DNA of 64,000 nt from Poecilobothrus nobilitatus (Eukaryota; Arthropoda; Insecta; Diptera; Dolichopodidae). Each line of letters begins with the position of its first letter. The stretch's first letter is position 1. Under the pieces are notes generated by a model that saw only the letters and a program-made list of their open reading frames with translations, did no database searches and had not been told where the DNA came from. A program made the translations under genes and the position numbers. Location: assembly GCA_947095535.1 (NCBI GenBank), contig OX352772.1, forward strand, positions 112,897,865-112,961,864. Direction: 5' to 3'. This document shows positions 1 to 8,447 of this stretch, in pieces.

Positions 1-209
1 CACAAACTAAAAATGATAAGAACTACAAACACAAAATTCGTAATGATACAGGAAAATTACAAACTTTAAAAGCTATCGAACTAACTAAAAATGCAGGAGT
101 AAAAATTCCAAATAATGGTTGTAGAATACAAGAACTCAAAAAGTTTCAAGAATATTTGAAAAATTATAAAATTGTTGTGTACAAATGTGGAACAAGAGGC
201 AGAGAGGTA
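1..209 (+). pseudogene. Element B family-B DNA polymerase, upstream piece
   Basis: Reading from base 3, an open frame runs to the junction with element A, with polymerase N-region features such as VKIPNNGCRIQELKKF, ending in Arg-Gly-Arg-Glu-Val at the target duplication. Beyond 209 the frame passes into element A's terminal repeat and stops at about 234. The start codon is left of the window. The rest of the gene is at 15235-18279. This is the N-terminal region of a protein-primed PolB upstream of its zinc-binding and exonuclease parts. Confidence 0.85.
204..209. repeat. Target-site duplication, left copy (GAGGTA)
   Basis: GAGGTA immediately precedes the AGT terminus of element A and is repeated exactly at 15235-15240. 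In the reading frame of the interrupted polymerase it encodes Glu-Val. Confidence 0.95.
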
Positions 210-550
210 AGTAGTTATACTATGAGAGTTCTGTGACACTTTTTCAATCCCGTCGGCAAAACTTATTTTTTTATATGAAAATATAGTTTTTGAAAAAGCC
301 GTCGGCAAAACATATTTTTATATGAATAAAAAAGAACAATAACAAAACAAAACAAAACAGAACAAACAAAAACTTAAAATCTTTCAATTTCTAAGAAAAA
401 AAACTAGTTGATAAGGAACTATAGTAATTAATATATTTTAAAAAAAACTTTTTTTTCTGCAGGTTCTTGAACTTGTAATTATGATAAGGAAATAAGAATG
501 ACCTTGTGATATAATATGTAGAACAATTGTAGTCTTTTTCGATATCTATA
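210..550 (+). repeat. Left terminal inverted repeat of element A
   Basis: The 341-bp segment is the reverse complement of the right end of the element, from the AGT terminus inward to the GATATCTATA motif at 541-550. It contains a duplicated subterminal motif CCGTCGGCAAAAC (about 249 and 300) and an (ACAAA)n-like run near 330-370. Terminal repeats of this kind are the presumed origins and protein-priming sites of Polintons. Confidence 0.93.
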
Positions 551-624
551 TGGGGAATTCCTTTTGTTAATTTAAAAAGAAAAAACGAAATATAATAGTA
601 TTACTTATACAAAGTTTTTTTTAT

Positions 625-918
625 TTATTTTTTTAACGTTTTCTGATATTTATAATTATTTTCTTTAAATTTTTTTACGATTTTAGCTAATCGTAATAAA
701 GATATTTTAACAAATTTTGTTGAATTATGTGTAACCAAATCCATCCATTTATCATCTTGATCTTCTTTGAGTGAATTAAATTGAATTAGTGTTGAATCAG
801 CATAATTCCTCAGAAACTTAATATGATACTTAATTTCCTTCTTGTATCTCTTTTTAAAATTTATTTTATTTTCTAAATAAAATTTATTAAACATATAAAT
901 TGTTCTAGCGAACTCCAT
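625..918 (-). CDS. Hypothetical small basic protein (element A)
   Basis: A 97-residue, Lys/Asn-rich, mostly helical-looking protein beginning MEFARTIYMF. It is the first ORF inside the left terminal repeat of element A. I see no recognisable motif, signal peptide or membrane segment. It is on the opposite strand from the next three genes, which suggests divergent transcription from 919-1129. I do not recognise the family; it could also be chance coding in AT-rich DNA. Confidence 0.4.
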   Translation of the reverse strand: MEFARTIYMFNKFYLENKINFKKRYKKEIKYHIKFLRNYADSTLIQFNSLKEDQDDKWMDLVTHNSTKFVKISLLRLAKIVKKFKENNYKYQKTLKK

Positions 919-1129
919 TGTTTGGTTAAGACTAATTAAACTGCTATTTTAGAAATAAAATATGAAAATAGCTAGAGTTAACTAAATCTCCTGTGGGTAG
1001 GAGTGCTAGGGTGCAGATAAAGTCTATTAGGTAAGTTTATTAGTTTAAGGTTCGATCCCAATTCTATGCTCTTACCCAGAGAAGATTTTTTTAATTTTTT
1101 CTAAAGAATTTAGTTGATCAAAGACATTC

Positions 1130-1432
1130 ATGGATTCATCATCGTCATACAACACAAACCAAGGACGTATTGGTTCAACTATATTTGTACGACAAGCATT
1201 TAAAACATCATTTGGACCTTATCCCCAAGTTGCAATATGTTTCAATTGTGGTGAAAGAAATGTAACGAGAGTTGAATATGAAAATGCTAACAAAACTCAT
1301 ATTGCAGCTCTACTAATGTGTTTGATAGGATTATGGTGTTGTTTTTGTATTCCATATTGTACTAATAACATGAAAAATGTGAATCATTATTGTCCGAAAT
1401 GTAACAATTTTTTGGGTGTTTATAATAAATAA
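1130..1432 (+). CDS. LITAF/SIMPLE-like domain protein
   Basis: A 100-residue protein with the LITAF layout: an N-terminal CFNCG knuckle (about residues 37-41), a hydrophobic cysteine-rich stretch (LLMCLIGLWCCFCIPYC, residues 61-77) and a C-terminal HYCPKC knuckle. In cellular LITAF proteins the two knuckles bind one zinc while the hydrophobic part inserts in endosomal or lysosomal membranes. The domain fills almost the whole protein, as in short insect LITAF-like proteins. Its place among viral-type genes suggests capture from a host and a role in membrane trafficking, but that role is inferred. The frame is intact. Confidence 0.8.
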   Translation: MDSSSSYNTNQGRIGSTIFVRQAFKTSFGPYPQVAICFNCGERNVTRVEYENANKTHIAALLMCLIGLWCCFCIPYCTNNMKNVNHYCPKCNNFLGVYNK

Positions 1433-1537
1433 ATCATTCAAAGAAAAAAATTTTGTATCTATGCAATTGTATAAAAAGCTAATCTTAATATTGAAAAGAG
1501 TCATAACACGATAAGCTTAGTAAGTAACAAGACCATA

Positions 1538-2263
1538 ATGTTTTGGGCTGATAATATTTTACATGGATATAAATATTGTATTTGTGCGCGGAAATGGGCT
1601 TCAATTAAAATAATTAATTGGAGAATATTTCACGATTTTTTGAAGGTATACATAACTCCAGAAGGTGGTGAAAAAATTTGTTTATTTAAAATTAGAAATG
1701 GTGAATCATTTACTAACCAATTCGATTTATCTCCTTTGGATTGGCAACATCTAAAAATAGAAGTATATGGGGGCGATATATCCATTATTGGTAAAATAAG
1801 AGGTTTAACAAATAAAAAAAAGCCAGCACCTAATCATTTTCATGCTGATTGTCCATTTTCTGAAGAAGATGATTGGGAGATGATTGAAAAGAATATTTCA
1901 AATGTTCTGCCAACTGGTAAGAATAAAATTACTGAACATATTGATTCATTACCACTGACAAGAAATGAATATGAAGAAAATCAGAATGAATTGAAAAAGT
2001 CGCTGATAAGGAAACGAATCGATGAAGGAATTATATTTATAGCATCAATAGAAAATACATATAATGAAAAAAATAAAAAATCAAAAGTTGGTGACGTGTT
2101 AGTTAATTTTAGAAAATTACTTGAAAGTTTAAAAGAGGAATATTTAGATTATATGGAAGCTTATTCAGATGGAAGAGATAGATTTTTACCGCTCTTTATG
2201 TATGTGTGTTCTATTATAAGTCAAGTAAAGTTTGTACATAATAAAGAACTTTCTAGAAAATAA
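1538..2263 (+). CDS. Hypothetical protein, 241 residues (element A)
   Basis: Intact ORF between the LITAF-like gene and a secreted-protein gene, all on the plus strand. The N-terminal third is rich in beta-type residues (WRIFHDFLKVYITPEGG, then FDLSPLDWQHLKIEV), followed by an acidic linker and a helical C-terminus. The N-terminal pattern is loosely like single-strand-binding PC4/whirly folds, but I cannot support that from sequence alone. Not recognised. It could be tested by structure prediction against PC4 and viral ssDNA-binding folds. Confidence 0.6.
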   Translation: MFWADNILHGYKYCICARKWASIKIINWRIFHDFLKVYITPEGGEKICLFKIRNGESFTNQFDLSPLDWQHLKIEVYGGDISIIGKIRGLTNKKKPAPNHFHADCPFSEEDDWEMIEKNISNVLPTGKNKITEHIDSLPLTRNEYEENQNELKKSLIRKRIDEGIIFIASIENTYNEKNKKSKVGDVLVNFRKLLESLKEEYLDYMEAYSDGRDRFLPLFMYVCSIISQVKFVHNKELSRK

Positions 2264-2344
2264 AAAGTGTAAAATATATACTATTAATTTCTCTCAACAC
2301 ATTACTGCATAAACCTTGAATGAAGATAGATCAAAGATTTTTTT

Positions 2345-2986
2345 GTGACAATGAAATCATTTTTTATTTTAATATTTTGCTTGTTTACTATTCAAACAAA
2401 TTCAGCTCCAACTTCTAATATTAGATTGGATCAATCAGCTTATGGGAGCACATACTTTAATATATTACTTCCAAATAATGAGACTGTTAAAGTGAATTTA
2501 TCAGTCCAGTTTTTAAAACATGTAATTTCCTCAGAAACAAATGTTAGTGAAATTACAACAACAACTACAATACAACCATTAACTACTTTGCAAGCAGTTG
2601 ATCAATTTTTATCAGATAAAGCTGATTCAGTACCACAATATGCATCTATAGATGATGCTATTAAAGCTTTTAGAAATGAATTAGTTTTAAAAGAGCAGAA
2701 TATTGGTGGAATAATAAATAGTGAGCATATATTTTATAGACATTTTGTATTGAATTTTGGTGAGAATCAAAAACTCACTGTGAGATGTGAATATGATAGC
2801 ATTTTTATTAAAAAGTATCTTAAAATTCAGTGTCATGAATATCGAGAAATATTAGTTGAAAGAATTACAGGTGATGGAGAGGCAGAAAAAATTATGATGG
2901 TAGATACAGAATATAAATCTGATTTCACTGTAATTGATTTGCGAACAATCAAACAGGATCCGACATATCAAATGGAAATTCATTAA
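2345..2986 (+). CDS. Predicted secreted protein (element A)
   Basis: A 213-residue protein starting with a clear signal peptide: MTMK followed by a hydrophobic core (SFFILIFCLFTI) and a likely cleavage site after Asn-Ser-Ala near residue 21. A Thr-rich run (residues 71-77) and a mixed beta-rich domain with two Cys follow. No membrane segment follows, so it should be exported or virion-surface associated. I do not recognise the family. It is an accessory gene between the LITAF-like cluster and the convergent integrase gene. Confidence 0.65.
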   Translation: MTMKSFFILIFCLFTIQTNSAPTSNIRLDQSAYGSTYFNILLPNNETVKVNLSVQFLKHVISSETNVSEITTTTTIQPLTTLQAVDQFLSDKADSVPQYASIDDAIKAFRNELVLKEQNIGGIINSEHIFYRHFVLNFGENQKLTVRCEYDSIFIKKYLKIQCHEYREILVERITGDGEAEKIMMVDTEYKSDFTVIDLRTIKQDPTYQMEIH

Positions 2987-3041
2987 AAACGAAAAAAAAA
3001 ATGTAATTAAAATAATATGAAATAAAAAAAAATTTTTTTCT

Positions 3042-3962
3042 CTATATTAAATCAGTTTTATTTATCCATGAATTGTGATCAGATGAGAATCCAAGCCATT
3101 TTACAAAAATCTTATTATCTTTACTTTTAATAACTTTTTCAACTAGGTAAATATTATTATGTTTAGATTTTAACAATTCATATTCATAGAAGCTTCCTTG
3201 TATAGGTTGACCTTGATAATCTTCCAGTAAGTATGTGACAGGGTTAGTGATTTGAACTTTTCTTATCTTGAATATTTCAGTTGTCCAATTTGGTGTGTAG
3301 CCTTTTTCAAAAACATGTTTATACTTGCTTATTCGAACTAAGTCACCAATTTTAAATTTGTATGGTGGTGAAATTTTAATATGATTATATATAGTTTTAA
3401 GTAAATTTTCAGAATTATCTTTATTGACATCAGATGGTCGTTTTTTAATTGTTCGATGTTTAGTATTGTTATATTGTTTTGTTAATTCTTGAATTAGGTT
3501 AATCCATTTATAATTTCCATTAAAACTAAATTCTTTCCACATCTTTTCTTTTAAAGTTCTATTAAAACGTTCAACAATAGAGGCCTTTAATATGCTAAAT
3601 GTAGAATAATGATTTATATGATATTTATCCATTAATTTTTTAAATATTTTATTAAAAAATTCTTTACCATCATCTGTTTGTAAATTTTGCGGATGTCTTT
3701 TAGAAGTTAGAAAAATATTTTGCATTGCTTTTGTGACGTTTTCTGAAGTTTTTGCTTTTATAGGGATTGCCCAGGCATACTTAGAAAAGCAGTCAATCAC
3801 AGTTAATAAAAATTTAAATCCTTTATTCTCTTTAGCATATGAACCCATTTCTACTAAATCAGCTTGCCAAAGATCATCAAATCCTTTAATTATAACTCTA
3901 CGGCGTTTAAAATTTCTTCGTGCAGGTTTATGCAGCTCTTCAACCACCTCTCTTTTACCCAT
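3042..3962 (-). CDS. Retroviral-type integrase with chromodomain (element A)
   Basis: An rve-fold integrase that would insert the linear element and create the 6-bp duplication. Counting from MGKREVV, the catalytic triad is D35 (WQADLVEM), D97 (QTDDGKEFF) and E131 (ASIVERFNRT). An SH3-like region (FKIGDLVRISKYK) and a C-terminal chromodomain (YLVEKVIKS...WLGF...SWI) follow. I chose the start at 3962 because the frame upstream (to 4040) is encoded by a TA microsatellite. The classical HHCC N-terminal zinc domain is absent, as in element B's integrase. The frame is intact. The nearest upstream gene is a small Cys-rich ORF. Confidence 0.93.
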   Translation of the reverse strand: MGKREVVEELHKPARRNFKRRRVIIKGFDDLWQADLVEMGSYAKENKGFKFLLTVIDCFSKYAWAIPIKAKTSENVTKAMQNIFLTSKRHPQNLQTDDGKEFFNKIFKKLMDKYHINHYSTFSILKASIVERFNRTLKEKMWKEFSFNGNYKWINLIQELTKQYNNTKHRTIKKRPSDVNKDNSENLLKTIYNHIKISPPYKFKIGDLVRISKYKHVFEKGYTPNWTTEIFKIRKVQITNPVTYLLEDYQGQPIQGSFYEYELLKSKHNNIYLVEKVIKSKDNKIFVKWLGFSSDHNSWINKTDLI

Positions 3963-3986
3963 TTTTAAATAAAATGTGTCTATATA

Positions 3987-3987
<1 letters not shown>

Positions 3988-4030
<43 letters not shown>
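3988..4030. repeat. (TA)n microsatellite
   Basis: About 20 TA units directly upstream of the integrase start. It lengthens the apparent integrase frame artificially. Confidence 0.95.
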
Positions 4031-4032
<2 letters not shown>

Positions 4033-4095
4033 AAAAGCAAACAATAAAATATATTTAAAATTTATATTCTTTATTTATGTATATATAAAGTTATA

Positions 4096-4389
4096 TTATG
4101 ATTTATTTTTTATTCTTTTATATAAATCCATTAGTTTGGAACATTTTAACATATGATGTTCTGCTGAATGACAAGGACAAGTATCTGGAACAGTTGTTAT
4201 GTTGTCTGATGTATAGGGACATATATCCCAATGGTATCCATACTCTTTCGTTTCAATTTGTATAGAATTTTTAAATAATTTTAAAAAATTGAAATGAATT
4301 TTTAATTGTTCATAATGTTCCTCTAATAAAATATCTTCATATTTATCTAAAAAATTATTTAAAGTATATCCGATTTGATGTATATCCAT
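4096..4389 (-). CDS. Small Cys-rich protein upstream of integrase (element A)
   Basis: A 97-residue protein: a helical N-terminal half (MDIHQIGYTLNNFLDKYEDI) and a Cys cluster ICPYTSDN...VPDTCPCHSAEHH followed by a charged helix. Element B has a homologue in the same place (19272-19569) with the pattern CPxx...PDTCxC. The pairing with integrase in both elements suggests a linked function, perhaps the zinc-binding part missing from these integrases, but this is inference. I know no named family. Confidence 0.65.
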   Translation of the reverse strand: MDIHQIGYTLNNFLDKYEDILLEEHYEQLKIHFNFLKLFKNSIQIETKEYGYHWDICPYTSDNITTVPDTCPCHSAEHHMLKCSKLMDLYKRIKNKS

Positions 4390-4418
4390 TTTGAATATTA
4401 AATGATAACTGATCCCAA

Positions 4419-4925
4419 TTATTTTTTTTCAAGTTCTAAACCACTTAATAAATCCAATGCTGATTGAGCTTGAGCTTCTGCTTTTTGTAGTCTCTCAAAA
4501 ATAAATTTAATTGGTTTGTTGATTTGAAATTCAATAAAATCACTCATTTGTAATAATTTTTCATTTAACAATTGCGAGAATTTGATATTGATTTCCTCTA
4601 AATTAATTTGCATTTTTTCTTCTAATATTTTTAATTTTTCTTCTGCTAATTTAAGTTCTCTAGATACTGATGCCTCTAAAAGAGTAAACTTTTTTCTCAT
4701 CTCGTTTTTTAATAGATCTTTCTGAAAGAAAATATGATTATTTACATAATTTTGTGTTGCTGCATCCCTTCCATCAATTGGTTCTTGAACATTTGATAAA
4801 ATTTTGTTATCTAAATCATAATTTCCTTCAGAATTTAATTTGAAACCTATACCTGGAGGACCTTGAGTATGTAGTTTTCTGTAAGAAGAAGAAGCTGTAC
4901 TACGCCCAAACTTATCAAGTGACAT
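4419..4925 (-). CDS. Fibre-like / trimeric structural protein (element A)
   Basis: A 168-residue protein beginning MSLDKFGRS with a short GPPGIGF motif, a segment of the type found in phage and adenovirus-like fibres (NYDLDNKILSNVQEPIDGRDAATQNYV), then a long heptad-type coiled coil (about residues 75-160). The 'LDNK..L.NV.EP.D..DA.T..YV' pattern is known from tail-fibre attachment or trimerisation segments. It lies between the integrase-side small gene and the DUF8207-like gene, all on the minus strand, so a virion fibre role is plausible. Frame intact. Confidence 0.6.
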   Translation of the reverse strand: MSLDKFGRSTASSSYRKLHTQGPPGIGFKLNSEGNYDLDNKILSNVQEPIDGRDAATQNYVNNHIFFQKDLLKNEMRKKFTLLEASVSRELKLAEEKLKILEEKMQINLEEINIKFSQLLNEKLLQMSDFIEFQINKPIKFIFERLQKAEAQAQSALDLLSGLELEKK

Positions 4926-4956
4926 TATGGTTTTAACTGATTGTTAATCTAAATAG

Positions 4957-5947
4957 CTATTGAATTATATTTGCTTCTCTTAACTCTTCAATTATAGATA
5001 TAATTTCATTGTGATGATTATTGTTACCAGCAGATTGTGAACTAATTAAAAGTTTTAATCTGTCAACTAACTCATTAGGATCATCCCAATAAACATACTG
5101 ATTTGATTGATTTGTATAATTTAAATGGGTTTCCGGTGTAGAAGAAGATTTATTAAAATAATTAATAAAATTTTTTTTCAAACAACCTGAACCAGTTTTT
5201 TTATGTCTAGTATTATAATCATGTTCATATAATTTTCTTAATATATTTTTGTATTTAAAACCTTTGTTTCCTTTTATTTGCTCTAAATGATCATAATTTC
5301 TTCTATGTGCATTCGTTTTGTTAAGTATTTGTTGATATGTTTTTAAATCACTTTCAGTATAGTTTATGGGGTTTTTTTTAAATATCAATTCATATAGACC
5401 ATCAGTTCCTTTAAAAACTTCATTATCAATCAAAATATCTTTACTAATTTCATCTATTTCAAACTTAGCATTCCCAAGTTTTCGAACATTTAATGACTCA
5501 TCAAAATAGGGTCCATATGATTTATCAAGTTGTGACTTGCTAAGAACAGGAAATTGCGAAATTGATGATTCATCAATAATATTATCAGTTATAGATGACG
5601 TCTCAAATTTTATAGTATTTGGTGTTGAAGTTATAAACTTACTATGAGTATTACTTTTGTTGCTAGGCGTTTTAACTTCTGGCTTAAATGATCTAATTAA
5701 TTTTAAGGTGTTATCATCGTCAGCAGGCGATTTAATTTCCGGTTTGCTAACACGGTTTGATAACACTATTTGAAAATTGTTGTTGTTGTTTGACAACATT
5801 TGTCAATTCTTTCAATGGTTTTGTAATTGGAGTGAAAGCTTCTTCTCGATTACGGTCTTCTGATAGCTTCTGAACTTTTAAAGATTGAAATTTCCTTTTT
5901 AAATTTTTACGAGTTTTCATTAAATCTTTCATAAGTTGTTCATCCAT
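4957..5947 (-). pseudogene. Conserved Polinton protein of the DUF8207-like type, frameshifted
   Basis: Two overlapping minus-strand frames make one gene: a 66-residue basic N-terminus (5747-5947, MDEQLMKDLMKTRKNLKRKF) and a 280-residue remainder (4957-5799). The remainder contains YGPYFDESLNVRKLGN, the GTDGLYELIFKKNP motif, a region ending in NAHRRNYD, and the C-terminal signature DDPNELVDRLKLLISSQ...AGNNNHHNE. Proteins of this type recur in insect and cnidarian Polintons; their function is unknown. A one-base frameshift near 5750, next to a (CAA)n run, separates the pieces, either real decay or an assembly error in the repeat. Confidence 0.7.
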
Positions 5948-6006
5948 TTTTTTTAATGTGGATTAGTTCAATTATTAACTGTAAATTATCGACTGAACTG
6001 TTCTCT

Positions 6007-6130
6007 TGCTAACTGCTAACTGCTAACCGCTAACTGCTGACTGGTAACTGCTATCTGCTATCTGCTAACTGCAAACCGCTAACTGCTGACTGGTAACTGC
6101 TATCTGCTATCTGCTAACTGCAAACTACTA
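6007..6130. repeat. Minisatellite of 7-bp CTAACTG-type units
   Basis: Variants of CTAACTG / CTATCTG / CTGACTG in tandem, arranged in a higher-order period of about 49 bp repeated at least twice (from about 6024 and 6073). Weaker copies extend to about 6180. It fills the gap between the ATPase gene and the DUF8207-like gene. Confidence 0.9.
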
Positions 6131-6194
6131 ATTGATATCTATTAAATGACCTGTTCAGTTTGTAACTGCCAACTGCTAACGGAACTAGGTTTAA

Positions 6195-6878
6195 CTAAAA
6201 TTTAGCAAATGCATCAAAATTTTTTCTATATCGTCCATTATTTAAACCACTATCTTTGTCAATTAATAGAAAACCATAATTATCATTCCAGCAACATGCA
6301 CTTAATTTTTTAAATTCATTAAATGACATATCAGAATTCACATGATCATTATATATATGTTTTAAATTTAAATCATCTTGCTTAAATATAATCAAAAAAT
6401 TTGCATTATCTCTAACTAAATGCTTAGGAATTCTTGTATATGACTGACATAAATAAAAGCTATCTACTTCTTGGTGACGTCCCATACAAAAATAGGCTCT
6501 TATATTATCTTGTTTATCACAAGCTACATCATCAAAAATAAATATTGAGTTTGGTTGTGAGGCCGATGGTTCAATTACATCAGCATTATTTGAAAATTCA
6601 TTATATCCCATTCCTTTGATTGGTTTTATTAATTTTTTTAAATATTCATATTTAGGTTGATGCAATGATTTCGAGTAGATATATATGTTTTGAAATTTGA
6701 GCCCTTTAGGATCTAAAAGCATACTTATCATAGCATTAGTTTTACCACAATTTGAAGGTCCGACTATTAATCCTCTTATACTATTTGGAAAACATTTACC
6801 ATGTTTTTTTATTTTCTTTTTTGAATTTTGATCAAAATTTTTAATTTTAACTGCATTATCTAATTTTATAAATTTCAT
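6195..6878 (-). CDS. A32/FtsK-HerA-type packaging ATPase (element A)
   Basis: A 227-residue P-loop ATPase that would pump the genome into the capsid. Walker A is GPSNCGKT (residues 40-47). Walker B is SIFIFDDV (about 111-118), followed by the CMGRHQEVDSFYLCQSY region, where the family has its sensor motif. The length agrees with Polinton packaging ATPases. It is transcribed divergently from the PLA2-domain gene with only 56 bp between the start codons. Frame intact. Confidence 0.92.
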   Translation of the reverse strand: MKFIKLDNAVKIKNFDQNSKKKIKKHGKCFPNSIRGLIVGPSNCGKTNAMISMLLDPKGLKFQNIYIYSKSLHQPKYEYLKKLIKPIKGMGYNEFSNNADVIEPSASQPNSIFIFDDVACDKQDNIRAYFCMGRHQEVDSFYLCQSYTRIPKHLVRDNANFLIIFKQDDLNLKHIYNDHVNSDMSFNEFKKLSACCWNDNYGFLLIDKDSGLNNGRYRKNFDAFAKF

Positions 6879-6880
6879 TT

Positions 6881-6889
6881 TATAAAAGG
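6881..6889 (+). promoter_or_regulatory. Candidate TATA box for the PLA2-domain gene
   Basis: TATAAAAGG in the 56-bp gap between the divergent ATPase and PLA2-gene starts, 46 bp before the plus-strand ATG at 6935. The spacing allows a transcription start about 30 bp downstream and a very short leader. Confidence 0.5.
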
Positions 6890-6934
6890 TGATTAGTATT
6901 TGAGTGACTTTCTTAAACTAAACAACTTAATATT

Positions 6935-7747
6935 ATGTCTCTTTATAATAAATATTCAATCAGTAACCAAAAAACTGTTAATGGAAAAGGTATAGTTAAT
7001 TCTCTAATTAATAAACTGCCATTTGAAGCACATTTACCTGGTTATAATTATTGCGGTCCTGGGACAAAACTAGCAAAACGATTAGCACGTGGTGATAAAG
7101 GAATTAATGGTTTAGACGAGGCTTGTCGAGAGCATGATATAGCATATTCTCAAAATACTGATCAAAATCAACGTCATATAGCAGATAAAATATTGGTAGA
7201 GAAAGCTTGGCAAAGAGCAAAAGCTAAAGATTCAAGTTTTGGTGAACGGTTAAATTCATATCTAGTTACAAACACAATGAAAGCTAAAGTTAAACTCGGT
7301 ATGGGGTTAAAAAAAAAAAAAAACATTCAAAGAAAAAAACCTTTGAAAAATATTATAAACGAAGCAAAAGAAGCTGTTAGAACTATGAAGTTACCAATGA
7401 ATAATAAAAATATTATAAAATTAGCTTTGCATGCTGCTAGAAAGTTTTCTAAAGGACAGAAAAAAAAAAACATTGACATTCCTCGAATAATTCCTGTACC
7501 AAAAATTGGAGGAGTTTTACCTTTAATCCCTATATTTGCTGGTCTATCTGCTATTGGAGCACTTTCAGGCGGCGCTGCAGGAATAACTAAAGCTGTTAAC
7601 GATGCTAAAAATGCTCACAAAGAGTTAAAAGAAAGTCAACGTCATAATAAAGTGATGGAGGCGATTGCATTAAAAGGAGGTAATGGATTGCATTTAAAAC
7701 CATATAAAACAGGATTAGGTCTTTATTTGAATCCAAAAAACCATTAA
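6935..7747 (+). CDS. Phospholipase A2-domain virion protein (parvovirus VP1-like)
   Basis: A 270-residue protein. The N-terminal domain has the PLA2 calcium loop (PGYNYCGPGT, residues 35-44) and the catalytic pair in DEACREHDIAY (H67-D68), as in parvoviral VP1 and some Polintons. In parvoviruses it opens endosomal membranes during entry. A basic Lys-rich middle follows, then a Gly/Ala hydrophobic segment (about 189-214, PLIPIFAGLSAIGALSGGAAG) and a Gly-rich tail. At the stop codon the +1 frame reads straight on into the protease, so the two may once have been fused or joined by frameshifting at the CCAAAAAACC run (7734-7743). Confidence 0.85.
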   Translation: MSLYNKYSISNQKTVNGKGIVNSLINKLPFEAHLPGYNYCGPGTKLAKRLARGDKGINGLDEACREHDIAYSQNTDQNQRHIADKILVEKAWQRAKAKDSSFGERLNSYLVTNTMKAKVKLGMGLKKKKNIQRKKPLKNIINEAKEAVRTMKLPMNNKNIIKLALHAARKFSKGQKKKNIDIPRIIPVPKIGGVLPLIPIFAGLSAIGALSGGAAGITKAVNDAKNAHKELKESQRHNKVMEAIALKGGNGLHLKPYKTGLGLYLNPKNH

Positions 7748-8136
7748 TCAAGCTACCCAATAGAGCTCTTACAAATATTGATTTAGAAAACTTTGGTAAA
7801 AAATACTTAAAACATTTTCGAGGAGTTTTTATGAGAGATAATTTACCAATACGTAGACCTTGGAAATATGAATGTGGTATAATAAATTTGGATAATTCTA
7901 TTGGATATGGAACGCATTGGGTAGCTTATTTTAAAAATGATGAAATAACTCATTATTTTGATAGTTTTGGAAATTTAAGACCACCATTAGAAGTAATAAA
8001 ATATTTAGGAGATAAGCTTACATATAATTATAATAAATATCAAAATTTTAATTCTTACAATTGTGGACATTTATGTTTAGAATTTTTATTTCATATTGTT
8101 AAGAAAAAAAAAATATTATCAGTAAATAAAAAATAA
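7748..8136 (+). CDS. Adenain-like cysteine protease (element A)
   Basis: A maturation protease of the adenovirus type, needed to cleave capsid precursors. Counting from the ATG at 7831: H29 (GTHWVAY), D44 (YFDSFG), oxyanion Gln Q71 and nucleophile C78 (YNCGHLC). The Gln-Cys spacing of seven equals that of adenain. The open frame extends upstream of this ATG to the end of the PLA2 gene and looks conserved (LPNRALTNIDLENF), so the 7831 start is probably not the original one; the true N-terminus lies upstream or in a fusion with the PLA2 protein. Confidence 0.88.
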
Positions 8137-8447
8137 TAAAAAAAAAATAAAAAAATTTTTTTATTCTAGTCTAGCTTTATTTAAACTGACCTACATTAAT
8201 AATTTTGTTGAAGTTCAAGGTTATTTCTCTATATTTGAACATAAAGGAAATAAAAAACTAACTGATAAAGAATAATTAGAACTTAGTTATAACAAAAGAA
8301 ATTTAAACGAAAGATTTTTGTATGTATGTATATTATATTATTAATGGGTATTAGCCTTAAATCTAAATCATTGAATTTTGGATTAGCCTTAAAAACCTAT
8401 AAAAACAGAATACACAACTGAAATATCTCATTATATCGATTAAAGAC
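8137..8447. other. Intergenic region before penton gene
   Basis: AT-rich gap between protease and penton genes. A short plus-strand open stretch (about 8172-8270, FNLTYINNFVEVQGYF) and a repeated phrase ATTAGCCTTAAA (8351 and 8382) are visible; neither supports a gene. Confidence 0.6.
8398..8405 (+). promoter_or_regulatory. Candidate TATA box for the penton gene
   Basis: TATAAAAA lies 50 bp before the ATG at 8448, with the same spacing as the TATAAAAGG box in front of the PLA2-domain gene. Confidence 0.45.

Noticed and set aside
995..1077. tRNA-like segment: GGGTAGG and CTTACCC can pair as an acceptor stem and GGTTCGATCCC resembles box B
   Set aside because: The T-stem does not pair properly, about eight extra bases separate it from the acceptor strand, and no clear anticodon arm forms. 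Kept only as a curiosity.
3963..4040. Integrase start at the far upstream Met (4040)
   Set aside because: The extra 26 residues are encoded by a TA microsatellite and give an Ile-Tyr run; the start at 3962 matches element B's protein start.
6007..6130. CRISPR-like regular repeats
   Set aside because: Units are 7 bp with no spacers; a eukaryotic minisatellite.
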